Of a DNA stretch of 64,000 nucleotides, positions 31,832 through 42,086 are shown in pieces. The notes under the pieces are model-generated. The model worked only from the letters and a program-made list of their open reading frames with translations. It searched no databases and had not been told where the DNA came from. Made by a program: the position numbers and the translations under genes. The stretch is from Phymatolithon calcareum (lineage: Eukaryota; Rhodophyta; Florideophyceae; Hapalidiales): positions 1,922,001-1,986,000 of the forward strand of contig OZ345363.1 of the NCBI GenBank assembly GCA_977006965.1, written 5' to 3'. Within the stretch, counting starts at the first letter, position 1. The number at the start of each line of letters is the position of its first letter.

Positions 31832-31990
31832 GTCAACCGACTGAGGGGGTAGACATCGGCTTCCGCTTGCAACTGATTGCATCTGTGTCATAACTCCTCA
31901 CGTAATGCCGTACACTTCTGAGGGGCCATAACTCTTCACATAAGTTGCAAGAGATAGCAGATGTCTGTCCCCTCAGCAGGTTGACAACTC
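31832..31990. mobile_element. short element with about 45-bp inverted ends
   Basis: The left end (TCAACCGACTGAGGGGGTAG...) pairs with the right end (...CCCCTCAGCAGGTTGACAAC). The left end also pairs, more closely, with a lone inverted end at 44861-44914, so the true partner is uncertain. Confidence 0.55.
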
Positions 31991-32042
31991 CTCACATCCG
32001 CACAGCGCTGCGGCATTACTCCCTCGGAGCCAAATTATGTAG

Positions 32043-33354
32043 TTGACAAACCAGAACAGTGTCTACCTTGACGCTATGGAGAAAACAACCCACGATCCTT
32101 CAGCGACCGGAGCTCCCCTAGACCAGATTATTGACTCCGAATGGTCGGACATGGAAGCGGAGAATGGTTCCTTCCACCCGTCAGCGTCCACCTTCGCGCC
32201 TCCTAAGCCACAAGAGCCTACGATCCCGCTGCTCCCGCGTACACGAACCCCTCAAAGCTCACTGGCGGCAGGGCCGGGGCACGCGGCACTCGTAGCTCCA
32301 ATCTCGCCGTCAAATCCAGGGAATGCTTCCGCCCCGCATCCAGCGCTGACGGCAAATCCGGTCCCAGACTTTGCGCCACCTGCATTCGCACCGTCCGCAG
32401 AAGTCGCAGAGACACGTACGCTGAACATCACCCTAGCACCGCCTATGCACCACACAAAAGAGACGGAGCGATTCTTGGGTGTTCGTGTTCCCGAGAACAC
32501 AGAAAAGAGCAACGAGTACTCCATGCGCGCCCTCGCGCGCTTTTCGTGCCGGAACGGAGAAGAGTCTAGTTTGGAGCGCAAGTTTGAGATGGCGCGACTG
32601 ATTCTGTTCTTTGATGGGTTTAAAACATTCTTACCCCAGGGATGGACCAACTGGACGGAGGACCATCTAAGAAGAGTGCCCTATCACCTGATCGAGTTTG
32701 TAGTGAATTATAGAAGCGATAAGACAGACAAGGAAGTGAAACCGTCGACGATGAAGGGGTACGTTCTCGGCATCCAACGATATTTTGCGGACAAGTGGGG
32801 CTACAATCTGAAGCTGCTAAGTGGTCCGATTTTCAATTGCCCGAGCCTGGGTCTTGTAGCTGTGATCGACAACAAACTTTCCGATCAGCAAGCCTGAGGG
32901 GCCTTCACAGAGAGCCATAATATTTTGTCACACGAAGAACTTGTGCTACTTTACTCGCCGTCTGCTCTTTCCCGAGAAACCCCAATCGGCTTCCTCAACA
33001 GGCTCGTTTTCGACGTTGCGCTGGTCACCGCAATGCGCCCAACCTCCCTCGCCCTTCTCCTTACACGGCAGTTTACCAAGGAGAAGATCCGTGGTGAATG
33101 GGTTTATCGCATTTCTGCAGTTATCGGAAGCAGAGCAGAGGCTTCTAAGACTAATCGGGGCGGTATGCGCGCTGTGCGCGACAAACCCACGCAAATTTTT
33201 AGTTTGGAACTGCACAGCGCTGGGTGGTATCTTAAACTTGTACCAAGACATCGATGATTACCTGAGTGTGCGTCGTGCGATCGATTGTGGCAGGGATCGG
33301 TTTTTTCTTGGTGTAAACCCGCGTGCTACAAAGTTTTCAAAATTCTTTAAGAAG
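32043..33354 (+). pseudogene. Crypton-type tyrosine recombinase, 5' part
   Basis: Residues 1-140 are a Pro/Ser/Ala-rich leader. A core-binding-like region follows (RFLGVRVPENTEKSN, WTNWTEDHLRRVPYHLIEFV, PSTMKGYVLGIQRYF). The frame has a TGA at 32895, continues in frame (SHEELVLLYSPS), then reaches TAMRPTSLALLL, which carries the first catalytic Arg. Near 33215-33240 it shifts to another frame (NLYQDIDDYLSVRRAIDCG, FFLGVNPRATKFSKFFK). A gypsy element interrupts it at 33354; the rest is at 42087. One stop and one frameshift mark it as dead before or after that insertion. Cryptons move by a tyrosine recombinase; the lack of inverted repeats fits. Confidence 0.8.
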
Positions 33355-34231
33355 TGTGGAGCCCCAGGGGTTTTTTTTGGTCCTCGCGTGGATTGCCCAG
33401 ATGAGGGTCCAGTGCCCAATGAGGTGGTGGGTAGTGCCCGAATCATATTCAATAAGCAAGCGCCGATAACAACCAATCAGGAGCATACTATGCTGATTCC
33501 TCTTCGCTTCGCTACGTAATATATAGATAGAATCTAGATCCGCCAAAGTAAACCGGCGGAGAACTTCGGTGTGCAAATCTTGCTGTTCGGTGACGTCGCC
33601 TTCAACCGCGACCACCCCGCAGGACCGTTGCCGCGATCCACTCCAAGCCCAAACCTCCTGCTCGGTCATCGCGCGGGGAAGTTGCATTGTGCAAACCACC
33701 GTGGTTGATCTTCACGACCGCACCTCTTTCGTTTCGCTGCATTTGTAGCAGAACCCAAGCAAGACCCCTATTGTGCTAAACCTTTGCATTCGTTTCCTGT
33801 TTTTGCTTTTCCGGGCGTCCACCGTGCGCCGCAAGAGCGAGCACCCCGGCTCTAAGCGCGAGCTCGCGCCCGCTGACGCCGTCCATCAAGGACGAGCGCG
33901 CGAAGGCCAAGCCCCTAGAAGCTGTGTGTGTCGTGTTCCCGGCGAGTGCCGGAAGCTGACCGCCCGAAACCGTTTACTCATACTCACGCGCTCGTGAGCG
34001 CGACCAAGATCTTCACTAAGCCGAGGGGCTGACAGACCCCATGCGGCATCGCCCAGCGGGTGTGAACGCATTCGTGCCTTCATCCGCTGCGAACTACCAA
34101 GCTCTGCCAAGCTACCGACTCAGTGTTTGCTGTGGTGTTTTGGTGTTGTGGGTTTTCCCATCACAACGGGACATCGCATCTGCACTGCACACGTGACCAC
34201 GTAGGCCGCACATCACTGCTGTGGCACTACA
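33355..34231 (+). repeat. 5' LTR of the gypsy element
   Basis: Starts TGTGGAGCCCC, ends GGCACTACA. Confidence 0.95.
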
Positions 34232-34334
34232 AAAGTGGTCTCCCGACCTAGAAAAAGGCGAGAACCATTTCGGTTTGGATCGGTCTCTCTCTTTACTTTT
34301 TTGTTCCCTTTCGAGTTTTTCTGATTGCATCGGC

Positions 34335-34856
34335 ATGGATTCCGGTCACTATGATGACGTTGTCAACCGAGGAAGAATTTCCATGGACCAAGTGATGGCT
34401 GCAGAATCAAGTGGAAGCACATCTACAGACGACAATGCATTTAGGGACGGAACTCAAGGTGCTGAACAGCACTCAATTCAGTACGAACACCAACCGCGGC
34501 TATCAGCCATTATGTCACAAGTTACCCATACGATGCAGAACCTCCGTCTTGACGAAGACGATACGTTAGCTTCTGCAACAAGACGCCACCAGGTGCAGGA
34601 CATAAGTGGTCAAAATATGCATGGGACAAGTGCGATGGCCTTTACAAGCTTTCATATGTCATCAGAGGTGCAACCAGTACCACTACCCATTCGTGACGCT
34701 TTGGCACAAAATCCCCTACCAAAGTCACCAACCGGGACACATGCATCTGTTTCACCTGCGGAGGACGAGTCCGACCGTCTTGAAAGTGGAATCCCGAAAC
34801 AGCCCCGTCAGTCAGTAACACGTCACGGTCCCGGACGTAAAGGCTCACGGGTCTAG
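34335..34856 (+). CDS. gypsy gag, N-terminal ORF
   Basis: 173 residues from the ATG at 34335, acidic/Ser-rich and probably disordered. It ends at a TAG (34854) within the start of the next open frame; the two frames overlap at 34819-34856, with the next one shifted by +1. It is either the true N-terminus of Gag joined by a frameshift or a separate leader protein. The rest of the element is intact. Confidence 0.55.
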   Translation: MDSGHYDDVVNRGRISMDQVMAAESSGSTSTDDNAFRDGTQGAEQHSIQYEHQPRLSAIMSQVTHTMQNLRLDEDDTLASATRRHQVQDISGQNMHGTSAMAFTSFHMSSEVQPVPLPIRDALAQNPLPKSPTGTHASVSPAEDESDRLESGIPKQPRQSVTRHGPGRKGSRV

Positions 34857-34884
34857 GCACATCCACACAATTCAGGACAATCCA

Positions 34885-36783
34885 TTGCCGCAGCGCATTT
34901 CTCGACCTGTACCAACAGCTGAACGCCGCTCTCGCTCTCGCAGTCAACGGAGAGAAGCCAGACGGAAAGCAGAGGAAATGAACTGGTATCGAAGTCAGGG
35001 AATGCCACCGTTCTGTGGGTCCGGAAGAGACCCTAGCACACCGCACATCCCGCAATGGTCCATGAGGACGGACCCGCGGAGGCGTGTTTCTTTACCTTGG
35101 GCTCAGCACACAGGTCCGTCACCTCATATGGGCAGACGTGAGGACCTACCCGGATGTTATGCTGATCACGAGTTCGCTGTGCGAGCACGTGACCCATATT
35201 CTGCACACGCACAAAGGACACAAAGGGATCCCAACCCGTGCTTAGGACACGCACCTGATGGTCCCCCACGAGATCCTACAGAATTGCCGGCTCCTCAGTA
35301 TGGCTACAACCATGCCATCCCACAAGTACCGTATCGGATGCATCCAAATGCGCACGGTCAGCAGTATGACAGTTACAGTCATGCCACTCCTTGGGCTGGC
35401 CATGCTGTACCAGCCGAACAACCGGAGCCTCGAGATCAGGACGTAACCAACCCGTACCATCAATCTTCACGACCGGAAGACAGACGCGGTGGTGTTAATG
35501 GTCGTATTCTCGGGCCACATGATCCGTTCCTCCGTGAAATAGAGCCCACTAATGTTCTTTTCCGACGCGTCCTTTCCTATAGAGCATACCGCCTGCGACG
35601 AGAGACAGTTGGTCTGCGTCATGACCTTCACCGCGTCAAGCGCAACACAGAGTTCCTCAAGATGTCTATGCATGGTTCCACGTTTACCGGAAAGGACGAA
35701 GTTGCTGTTCTAGAGTTCCTCGCTCGCTTGGTTAAGACCGCCGAGGATCTCGACATGACCGAGTCACAAGCATTTTGCGTACTGCCATCATTTCTGGATG
35801 CTCCCGCAAAGGATCACTACAGCGCTGCCGTCGCTTTAAGCGGTGCAGGCAGTGGAGTTTGGAGCTGGCCTAGTGCTGTGAACTGGCTGCTTCGAACTTA
35901 TGCTTCAGACGAGTTATTGAATCAAGCACTGTCCGCACTTCGGCGCGCTGCGCAGACATGTGAAGAGGACGAAGGTGTGTTCCTACAGCGCATCAACCTT
36001 TTACATGCTCGATGTGGTTATCCTCTTCCTGCTGCTGAGTTCATGGCGCTTTTTGTTGACGGACTTGACAAAAGGATTAGACCTCTGTTACATCGGTACC
36101 GCACACAGAACCGGAATGCAGATCTTATCGACATCGTAGAAGTGGCTCGTGCGGAGGGTCAAACAATGCGAAATCGCCTACAGACACACGTTACTCCGTC
36201 ATCCAGAAGAGAGGGCGGACCGCAACGGTCTCCATTGACGAACCTAGTGAACTACGTCGACAACGATGGGGGCCCAATCTTTTTTGCAAATGGAAGGGAC
36301 GAAGAAGCTGCAGATGAAGCACTTCGCGATATAAGCGGTTCGACTTCTGCCTATGAGCTGGCACTTGCCCTAGAGCGAACCTCTTATGACCGAACAGTCC
36401 CGAACAATCCACCGATGAAGGGCGCGGGCCCACGACCGGGATGGAAGGAGCGCGTTCGCACTTTCCGTGGTGTCATTTGCCATAAGTGCTACGTTGAAGG
36501 TGACCATTACAAACCTGACTGCAAGCTTGATCTACGGCGGAACCCGCAGGTTGTTGTGAATAACTTCGAACGTCTCAAGTTTGCAATGAAAGTTCGCGTA
36601 CCTTGGGAAAGCTACTTGCAAGTCACGGGTTTTCTCACAGTTGATCGTCTTGGGGTCTCAGGCCTAATCAAAGTCGTGCTTGCAGGTGAAGGCAATAATT
36701 CGCTCGACAGAATCAGTGATGAGAAGCCGGATAACGAGTTTGCACCCCCTTATCACAGGGAAACAGGTCAGGGAAAAGTGTAA
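34885..36783 (+). CDS. gypsy Gag polyprotein
   Basis: 632 residues from the first usable codon; no ATG start is obvious, so it may continue from the preceding ORF. An Arg/Ser-rich start (RRSRSRSQRREARRK) and a Pro/His/Tyr-rich region precede a capsid-like domain at about residues 240-440 (VAVLEFLARLVKTAEDLDM, NWLLRTYASDELLNQALSAL, LFVDGLDKRIRPLLHRYR). A CCHC-like knuckle C-X2-C-X5-H-X4-C follows (ICHKCYVEGDHYKPDC, about residue 531). Gag forms the particle that packages element RNA. It ends at TAA 36781, just after a slippery heptamer. Confidence 0.85.
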   Translation: MPQRISRPVPTAERRSRSRSQRREARRKAEEMNWYRSQGMPPFCGSGRDPSTPHIPQWSMRTDPRRRVSLPWAQHTGPSPHMGRREDLPGCYADHEFAVRARDPYSAHAQRTQRDPNPCLGHAPDGPPRDPTELPAPQYGYNHAIPQVPYRMHPNAHGQQYDSYSHATPWAGHAVPAEQPEPRDQDVTNPYHQSSRPEDRRGGVNGRILGPHDPFLREIEPTNVLFRRVLSYRAYRLRRETVGLRHDLHRVKRNTEFLKMSMHGSTFTGKDEVAVLEFLARLVKTAEDLDMTESQAFCVLPSFLDAPAKDHYSAAVALSGAGSGVWSWPSAVNWLLRTYASDELLNQALSALRRAAQTCEEDEGVFLQRINLLHARCGYPLPAAEFMALFVDGLDKRIRPLLHRYRTQNRNADLIDIVEVARAEGQTMRNRLQTHVTPSSRREGGPQRSPLTNLVNYVDNDGGPIFFANGRDEEAADEALRDISGSTSAYELALALERTSYDRTVPNNPPMKGAGPRPGWKERVRTFRGVICHKCYVEGDHYKPDCKLDLRRNPQVVVNNFERLKFAMKVRVPWESYLQVTGFLTVDRLGVSGLIKVVLAGEGNNSLDRISDEKPDNEFAPPYHRETGQGKV

Positions 36784-36803
36784 GGGGACCCCTCGAGGTC
36801 CCC
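36771..36803 (+). promoter_or_regulatory. predicted -1 ribosomal frameshift signal between gag and pol
   Basis: The heptamer GGGAAAA (36771-36777) reads G GGA AAA in the gag frame. Then come a 6-nt spacer containing the gag stop TAA and a 7-bp GC-rich stem GGGGACC/GGTCCCC with a 6-nt loop (36784-36803). Pol is in the -1 frame and is open straight through the site. All three parts of a canonical signal are present with usual spacing. Confidence 0.72.
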
Positions 36804-36821
36804 TCCCAAAAGATCAAAAGT

Positions 36822-39800
36822 TTGCTTGCGCGTTGTGCGAAGATAGTTGCAAAGCGGGCTGAGTTTGCGCAAAGTAACGGGGCCATATTTTTTCCCTGGA
36901 GGGACAAAAAATACAAGGAAAACGAAGAAGTTTTCCGCCTCTCCTCGCGTAACTACAAGGTACGAGCGTTCATCGGTCTGCACGGGCATGCCCTCGTTAA
37001 AACGGACGTTGTTCTTGACTCAGGTGCTGGTCTCAATTTTGTTCGACGGTCAGCGCTAACGAAGGCTCACCAGCAACAAATACAGTCCGGGTTCGATGTA
37101 GAAGTCCTCGACGCAAATGGACGCCCATTGCAATGCGCCGGCACTGTCGATGTCATGGTACAGGTTGGACGTCGACTCGTGCGTACAAAGTTTGTCGTGT
37201 GCGAGAATCTCGCAGCGCCCTGTATTTTTGGTTGCGCTTTTCTGGACCAGTTTGTCCTAGCTATTGCACCGCGATTACGCCTCGTCCTGTTTGACGACGG
37301 TACCGTGGTACCAATTATACGCCAACGATCTATAAGAACCCATTCGGCGAACAAAAGTGCCGTGCTCGTCCTGGACGCGAATACGGGCAAAACGAGGCCC
37401 GAAAAGACGAAATCCAATCGAATTTCTGTTGCGGTCAAAAAGACCATACGGCCTGGAATGCAAACATGGATCACAGCAACCTGCCGGAAAGATGGATTAG
37501 TCGTCGTCGAGCCCCATCAGGGTCTGTACGAGCGCAGAAACGTTTTGGTTGCTAATGGTGTGCATCAGGTCGAGGCAGGTCGCCCCTTTTCCGTACTAGT
37601 CGCAAACTTCGGCAAGTCCCCAACTCATCTGAACAAGGGAATGACGATTGGGCACATCGGAGCAATGCCCCAGACGGTAGTTCCGACTTCCATCCCTGTA
37701 TCCAAAGCTCTAGGTGTCAACATCGAGCGATATGATAACCTATCTAATGAGAACGACAGCGAAATTTCAGAACTCCTTGTGGCTGACTCTCGAAAATTCG
37801 CCGAACTGAGGCCGAGTCCTGAAGATCGCCAGCAGCGAGAAGAGATTTTCGATGTGAAGGACGTCGCTCTACCCAAAGTACCTGTGCACCAGCAGGACGA
37901 GGTGCGAGCCATGCTTCGGAGACATGAAGCCATGTGGTCTGGAAACTTGGGAGAAATCAACGTCACGAGCCATCGTATTGAGCTTACGCCAGGAACACGC
38001 CCCATTCGCCAATATGTGCGACGTGCAGGACCTCGAGCACGTGAGGAGACGAAAAAGCACGTTGATAAGATGCTTAAGAAGGGCGTAATTGTACCATCGA
38101 CGAGCGAATGGGCGTCTCCAATTGTTCTCGCACCCAAGTCCGACGGAACCATGCGCTTCTGTATCGATTATCGTCGCCTCAACGAAGTGGCAAAAAAGGA
38201 CGCCTACCCTCTACCCCGCCTCGATGAATGCATCGACTCCTTGGGAACCGCCCGAGTCTTCTCCACACTGGACGCGAACGCCGGGTTCTGGCAGGTTCCA
38301 GTTGCTCCCGATGATCAGGAGAAAACTGCGCTCGTGTGCCATGAAGGATTGTTCCAGTTTCAGCGAATGCCGTTTGGGCTGACTAATGCGCCTGCAACAT
38401 TTCAGCGCGCTCTGGACATTATCCTGTCAGGATACTCCTGGAAGTCGTGTTTAGTGTATATTGACGACGTCATTATATACAGCAACAGCATAGAAGACCA
38501 CATCCGACATGTCGACGAGGTTTTGACAGCGCTCGAAAAGGCAGGCGTTTCTCTCCGTCTCTCGAAATGCGACTTCTTCACAGACACCGTGAAGTATCTC
38601 GGCCATGTCATCCGACCGGGAGAACTATCTGTTGCGGAAGTGAACACACGTTCGCTGGGAAAGGCGGCACATCCAACCACCGTCACGGAGCTTCGCAGTT
38701 TCCTTGGTTTGTACAACGTTTACCGGAGATTTGTTCGAAACTTTACGGACTTAGCTGCCCCACTGTACGAGATTCTCAAGGGTGACCCGCCGAAAAATCT
38801 CCCGCCGCTTACGCCGTCTCAGAGTAACGCGTACGAACGCCTTAAAAAAGCTGTTTGCTCCCCTCCAGTGCTTGCCCTACCTCACCCCGGACGTGCATAC
38901 TCCCGTGACACGGACGCATGTGATCACCAAATCGGATGTGCTCTCTTCCAAGAACAGGAAGATGGATCTCGAAAGCCAATTGGGTTCTGGTCTCGCACGC
39001 TGAACGCAGCGGAGAGAAACTACAGCACTACGGAGAGAGAGTGCCTCGCTGTCGTGTTCGGCGTTACAACTTGTCGTCCTTACCTCATGGGTGAGAGGTT
39101 TGTGGTGAACACAGATCATGGTGCGCTGCGCTGGCTGATGGAAATTGTAGATCCTTCTGGTCGTCTAATGCGCTGGAGACTACGACTCAGCGAGTATGAC
39201 TTCACCGTCAAATACCAAAAAGGGCGATGCCATTACCACGCTGACGCTGCTTCGCGTATTCCGACAGACGCACCCGTTACAGTCGAGGCAGACGCCGAAA
39301 TTCCATGCTTCTTGAGTATCACAGGCGCCGAGAACGGCTCATCTAGCGACGATGATCCGATTGAGGAAATGGAAAGGAGGCTAGCTGGAGAAAATGACGG
39401 AAATGCGCAAGAGGGCGACACAGACCTTGAGGCTATTACCGAGTCTCAGATGTGCGAACACCAACTACATGATGAGTTGTGCAAGGGTCTGCGCCAGCGC
39501 ATCAACGCAGGCGACCGAATCGCTTTTCGGCAAAGCAAGGATAGCGGTATCGTGGTGCGTCATGTGTTCGCCCATGAGCAGATCGTGGTACCGCAAAGCT
39601 TGCGAACAAGAGCATTGAAGTTAGCGCATAATCCTTGCATCTCCGGCCATCGCGGTGATAAAAAACTATACCAAACGCTACAGAGAGGCTACTATTGGCC
39701 GCAGATGGCCACAGACTGCTACAAGTTCGTTCAAAACTGCAACGTGTGTGCCAGGGAGCGCGTGGGAACACGTGGAAAGATAAGACCACTTCAGCTCTTT

Positions 39801-41042
39801 CCCGCTACTGCCCCTCTTGAGCAGATCGCAATGGACATCATGGGAGAACTTATTGCCACTCCAAGGGGAAACAAGTACCTTCTTGTGATAACCGACCGAT
39901 ATTCCAAGCTTACAAAGGCAGTACCCCTTGCATCAATCTCTGCATTCTCGGTTGCTAAAGCGTTCGTGTCCAACTGGATCGTTAACTTCGGAGTGCCAGT
40001 TTCGGTCCTGACGGACAATGGGAAGCAATTTGCCAGCAAATTTATGAGTGAAGTTTACAAGGTCCTGGGCGTGAAGAGCCTTTTCACAACGACGTATCAC
40101 CCACAGGCGAATGGTCAAGCGGAGCGCTTCAACAGGACAATTAAGAAGTCCCTAGTGTGTTACATCGCGGATCATCCCAAAGAATGGGACCTGTATACGG
40201 AAACTCTTTCTTTTGCGTACAACTCGCAGACACACTCCTCTACAGGAGTACCTCCTTTCGATCTTGTCCTCTCGCGATCTCCTCCACCTCTGATAATGCC
40301 GACAGCGCGGAAGAGAGGAGTTAGCACGGCTAATGAGACAAGGAGAGTGTGGCTCGACCGCCTGAAGGCTCTCATGAACTCGGCATCAACAAACTTGCGC
40401 AAGGCACAAGAGCGTTACAAACGGAACTACGACGCGAAGGTCCGACCAGTGCTCGTATCACCGACGGTGGGAGGACGCGTATATTTGCGGAGAGAAAACG
40501 CGGCCCCCGGCTCTGAAAGCGATCATAAACTCGCATCGCGTGGACTTGGGCCTTTTGACGTGATCGCCGTGGATGATGCAACAATTGTCATTCGAGTTGG
40601 CGATGACGTGGAGCGCGTATCTCGTGATCGCATCGAGGTGGTACCAGAATGTATTGATGACGACTCGGAAAAGAACCTCAGTAAGGCCTTCTCAGAACTG
40701 GACGATATCTCGGGGACTCCGTCAGCTAGCGAGTCGAACCCTCTTCAACTTCAGCAAGACAAAAATCTACGAGAACCTAAGAAATCCAGCCGTAAAGTAC
40801 GGTTCCGGGAGCCTCCAAGCCAAGACGCTGAAATCTGCGTGGTCAGCAAAATTTACGCTCATTCGCCTAGGCCTGAAAAGGGTGAAAATTGCTTTCTGTA
40901 CCGCGTGCGTTGGTATCTCAAGCCCGCGGAGGAAGACACATGGGAGCCAATCGCAAACATACCAAGGCACTATGTGACTGCGTACCACCGCCGGCGCAAA
41001 CTTCGCATGCCAGCAGATCTTGACGACGCAGAGGTTGGATGA
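36822..41042 (+). CDS. gypsy Pol polyprotein (protease, RT, RNase H, integrase, chromodomain)
   Basis: 1,406 residues, no lesion. The frame is open upstream to the slippery site, so translation probably enters by frameshift, not at a start codon. Protease DSGA is at about residue 66. RT has TMRFCIDYRRLN, FSTLDANAGFWQ, MPFGLTNAPATFQ and the active site YIDD at about 546. RNase H has SRDTDACDHQIGCALFQ and TERECLAVV. Integrase has the zinc motif from GHRGDKKLYQ to CNVCARE (about 941-980), then DIMGEL, TDNGKQF and a later Glu as the DDE triad. A chromodomain near 1340-1395 (FLYRVRWYLKPAEEDTWEP) may guide insertion to marked chromatin. Confidence 0.95.
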   Translation: MLARCAKIVAKRAEFAQSNGAIFFPWRDKKYKENEEVFRLSSRNYKVRAFIGLHGHALVKTDVVLDSGAGLNFVRRSALTKAHQQQIQSGFDVEVLDANGRPLQCAGTVDVMVQVGRRLVRTKFVVCENLAAPCIFGCAFLDQFVLAIAPRLRLVLFDDGTVVPIIRQRSIRTHSANKSAVLVLDANTGKTRPEKTKSNRISVAVKKTIRPGMQTWITATCRKDGLVVVEPHQGLYERRNVLVANGVHQVEAGRPFSVLVANFGKSPTHLNKGMTIGHIGAMPQTVVPTSIPVSKALGVNIERYDNLSNENDSEISELLVADSRKFAELRPSPEDRQQREEIFDVKDVALPKVPVHQQDEVRAMLRRHEAMWSGNLGEINVTSHRIELTPGTRPIRQYVRRAGPRAREETKKHVDKMLKKGVIVPSTSEWASPIVLAPKSDGTMRFCIDYRRLNEVAKKDAYPLPRLDECIDSLGTARVFSTLDANAGFWQVPVAPDDQEKTALVCHEGLFQFQRMPFGLTNAPATFQRALDIILSGYSWKSCLVYIDDVIIYSNSIEDHIRHVDEVLTALEKAGVSLRLSKCDFFTDTVKYLGHVIRPGELSVAEVNTRSLGKAAHPTTVTELRSFLGLYNVYRRFVRNFTDLAAPLYEILKGDPPKNLPPLTPSQSNAYERLKKAVCSPPVLALPHPGRAYSRDTDACDHQIGCALFQEQEDGSRKPIGFWSRTLNAAERNYSTTERECLAVVFGVTTCRPYLMGERFVVNTDHGALRWLMEIVDPSGRLMRWRLRLSEYDFTVKYQKGRCHYHADAASRIPTDAPVTVEADAEIPCFLSITGAENGSSSDDDPIEEMERRLAGENDGNAQEGDTDLEAITESQMCEHQLHDELCKGLRQRINAGDRIAFRQSKDSGIVVRHVFAHEQIVVPQSLRTRALKLAHNPCISGHRGDKKLYQTLQRGYYWPQMATDCYKFVQNCNVCARERVGTRGKIRPLQLFPATAPLEQIAMDIMGELIATPRGNKYLLVITDRYSKLTKAVPLASISAFSVAKAFVSNWIVNFGVPVSVLTDNGKQFASKFMSEVYKVLGVKSLFTTTYHPQANGQAERFNRTIKKSLVCYIADHPKEWDLYTETLSFAYNSQTHSSTGVPPFDLVLSRSPPPLIMPTARKRGVSTANETRRVWLDRLKALMNSASTNLRKAQERYKRNYDAKVRPVLVSPTVGGRVYLRRENAAPGSESDHKLASRGLGPFDVIAVDDATIVIRVGDDVERVSRDRIEVVPECIDDDSEKNLSKAFSELDDISGTPSASESNPLQLQQDKNLREPKKSSRKVRFREPPSQDAEICVVSKIYAHSPRPEKGENCFLYRVRWYLKPAEEDTWEPIANIPRHYVTAYHRRRKLRMPADLDDAEVG

Positions 41043-41210
41043 AGACGAATCGCGCGCAAATTCGAGACGCAGTTGGACAGAACTTGGCAGAAAACAGTTG
41101 CTAGAGCTCAGCGAATTCAAAACCATGGACAAAAAGAAGGTAACTTAAGCACAAGCACAAGCTCCGCGTCTAAACATAGATGGTTGCACTCCACGCTGGG
41201 GAGGGAGCCG

Positions 41211-42086
41211 TGTGGAGCCCCAGGGGTTTTTTTTGGTCCTCGCGTGGATTGCCCAGATGAGGGTCCAGTGCCCAATGAGGTGGTGGGTAGTGCCCGAATC
41301 ATATTCAATAAGCAAGCGCCGATAACAACCAATCAGGAGCATACTATGCTGATTCCTCTTCGCTTCGCTACGTAATATATAGATAGAATCTAGATCCGCC
41401 AAAGTAAACCGGCGGAGAACTTCGGTGTGCAAATCTTGCTGTTCGGTGACGTCGCCTTCAACCGCGACCACCCCGCAGGACCGTTGCCGCGATCCACTCC
41501 AAGCCCAAACCTCCTGCTCGGTCATCGCGCGGGGAAGTTGCATTGTGCAAACCACCGTGGTTGATCTTCACGACCGCACCTCTTTCGTTTCGCTGCATTT
41601 GTAGCAGAACCCAAGCAAGACCCCTATTGTGCTAAACCTTTGCATTCGTTTCCTGTTTTTGCTTTTCCGGGCGTCCACCGTGCGCCGCAAGAGCGAGCAC
41701 CCCGGCTCTAAGCGCGAGCTCGCGCCCGCTGACGCCGTCCATCAAGGACGAGCGCGCGAAGGCCAAGCCCTAGAAGCTGTGTGTGTCGTGTTCCCGGCGA
41801 GTGCCGGAAGCTGACCGCCCGAAACCGTTTACTCATACTCACGCGCTCGTGAGCGCGACCAAGATCTTCACTAAGCCGAGGGGCTGACAGCCCCCATGCG
41901 GCATCGCCCAGCGGGTGTGAACGCATTCGTGCCTTCATCCGCTGCGAACTACCAAGCTCTGCCAAGCTACCGACTCAGTGTTTGCTGTGGTGTTTTGGTG
42001 TTGTGGGTTTTCCCATCACAACGGGACATCGCATCTGCACTGCACACGTGACCACGTAGGCCGCACATCACTGCTGTGGCACTACA
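41211..42086 (+). repeat. 3' LTR of the gypsy element
   Basis: Same ends as the 5' LTR; differs by one missing C near 41770 and one A/C change near 41891. Confidence 0.95.

Larger units (their letters stand above)
33355..42086 (+). mobile_element. full-length Ty3/gypsy chromovirus-type retrotransposon
   Basis: 8,732 bp with LTRs of 877 and 876 bp that differ by one indel and one substitution. A perfect 5-bp duplication AGAAG flanks it (33350-33354 and 42087-42091). The order LTR, gag, protease, RT, RNase H, integrase, chromodomain, LTR is that of chromoviruses. A purine-rich tract GGGGAGGGAG precedes the 3' LTR (41199-41208). TGGTCTCCCGACC at 34236-34248 is a candidate primer-binding site, with tRNA unknown. 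LTR identity shows a very young insertion, and it lies inside a Crypton gene. The solo LTR at 8127-9042 is an old relative. Confidence 0.96.

Noticed and set aside
33258-33699. Minus-strand ORFs repeated at 41117-41555
   Set aside because: They are antisense within the two LTRs of the gypsy element and only recur because the LTRs do.
36822-36824. TTG as start codon for gypsy Pol
   Set aside because: The frame is open upstream to the slippery heptamer; entry by -1 frameshift explains the layout better.
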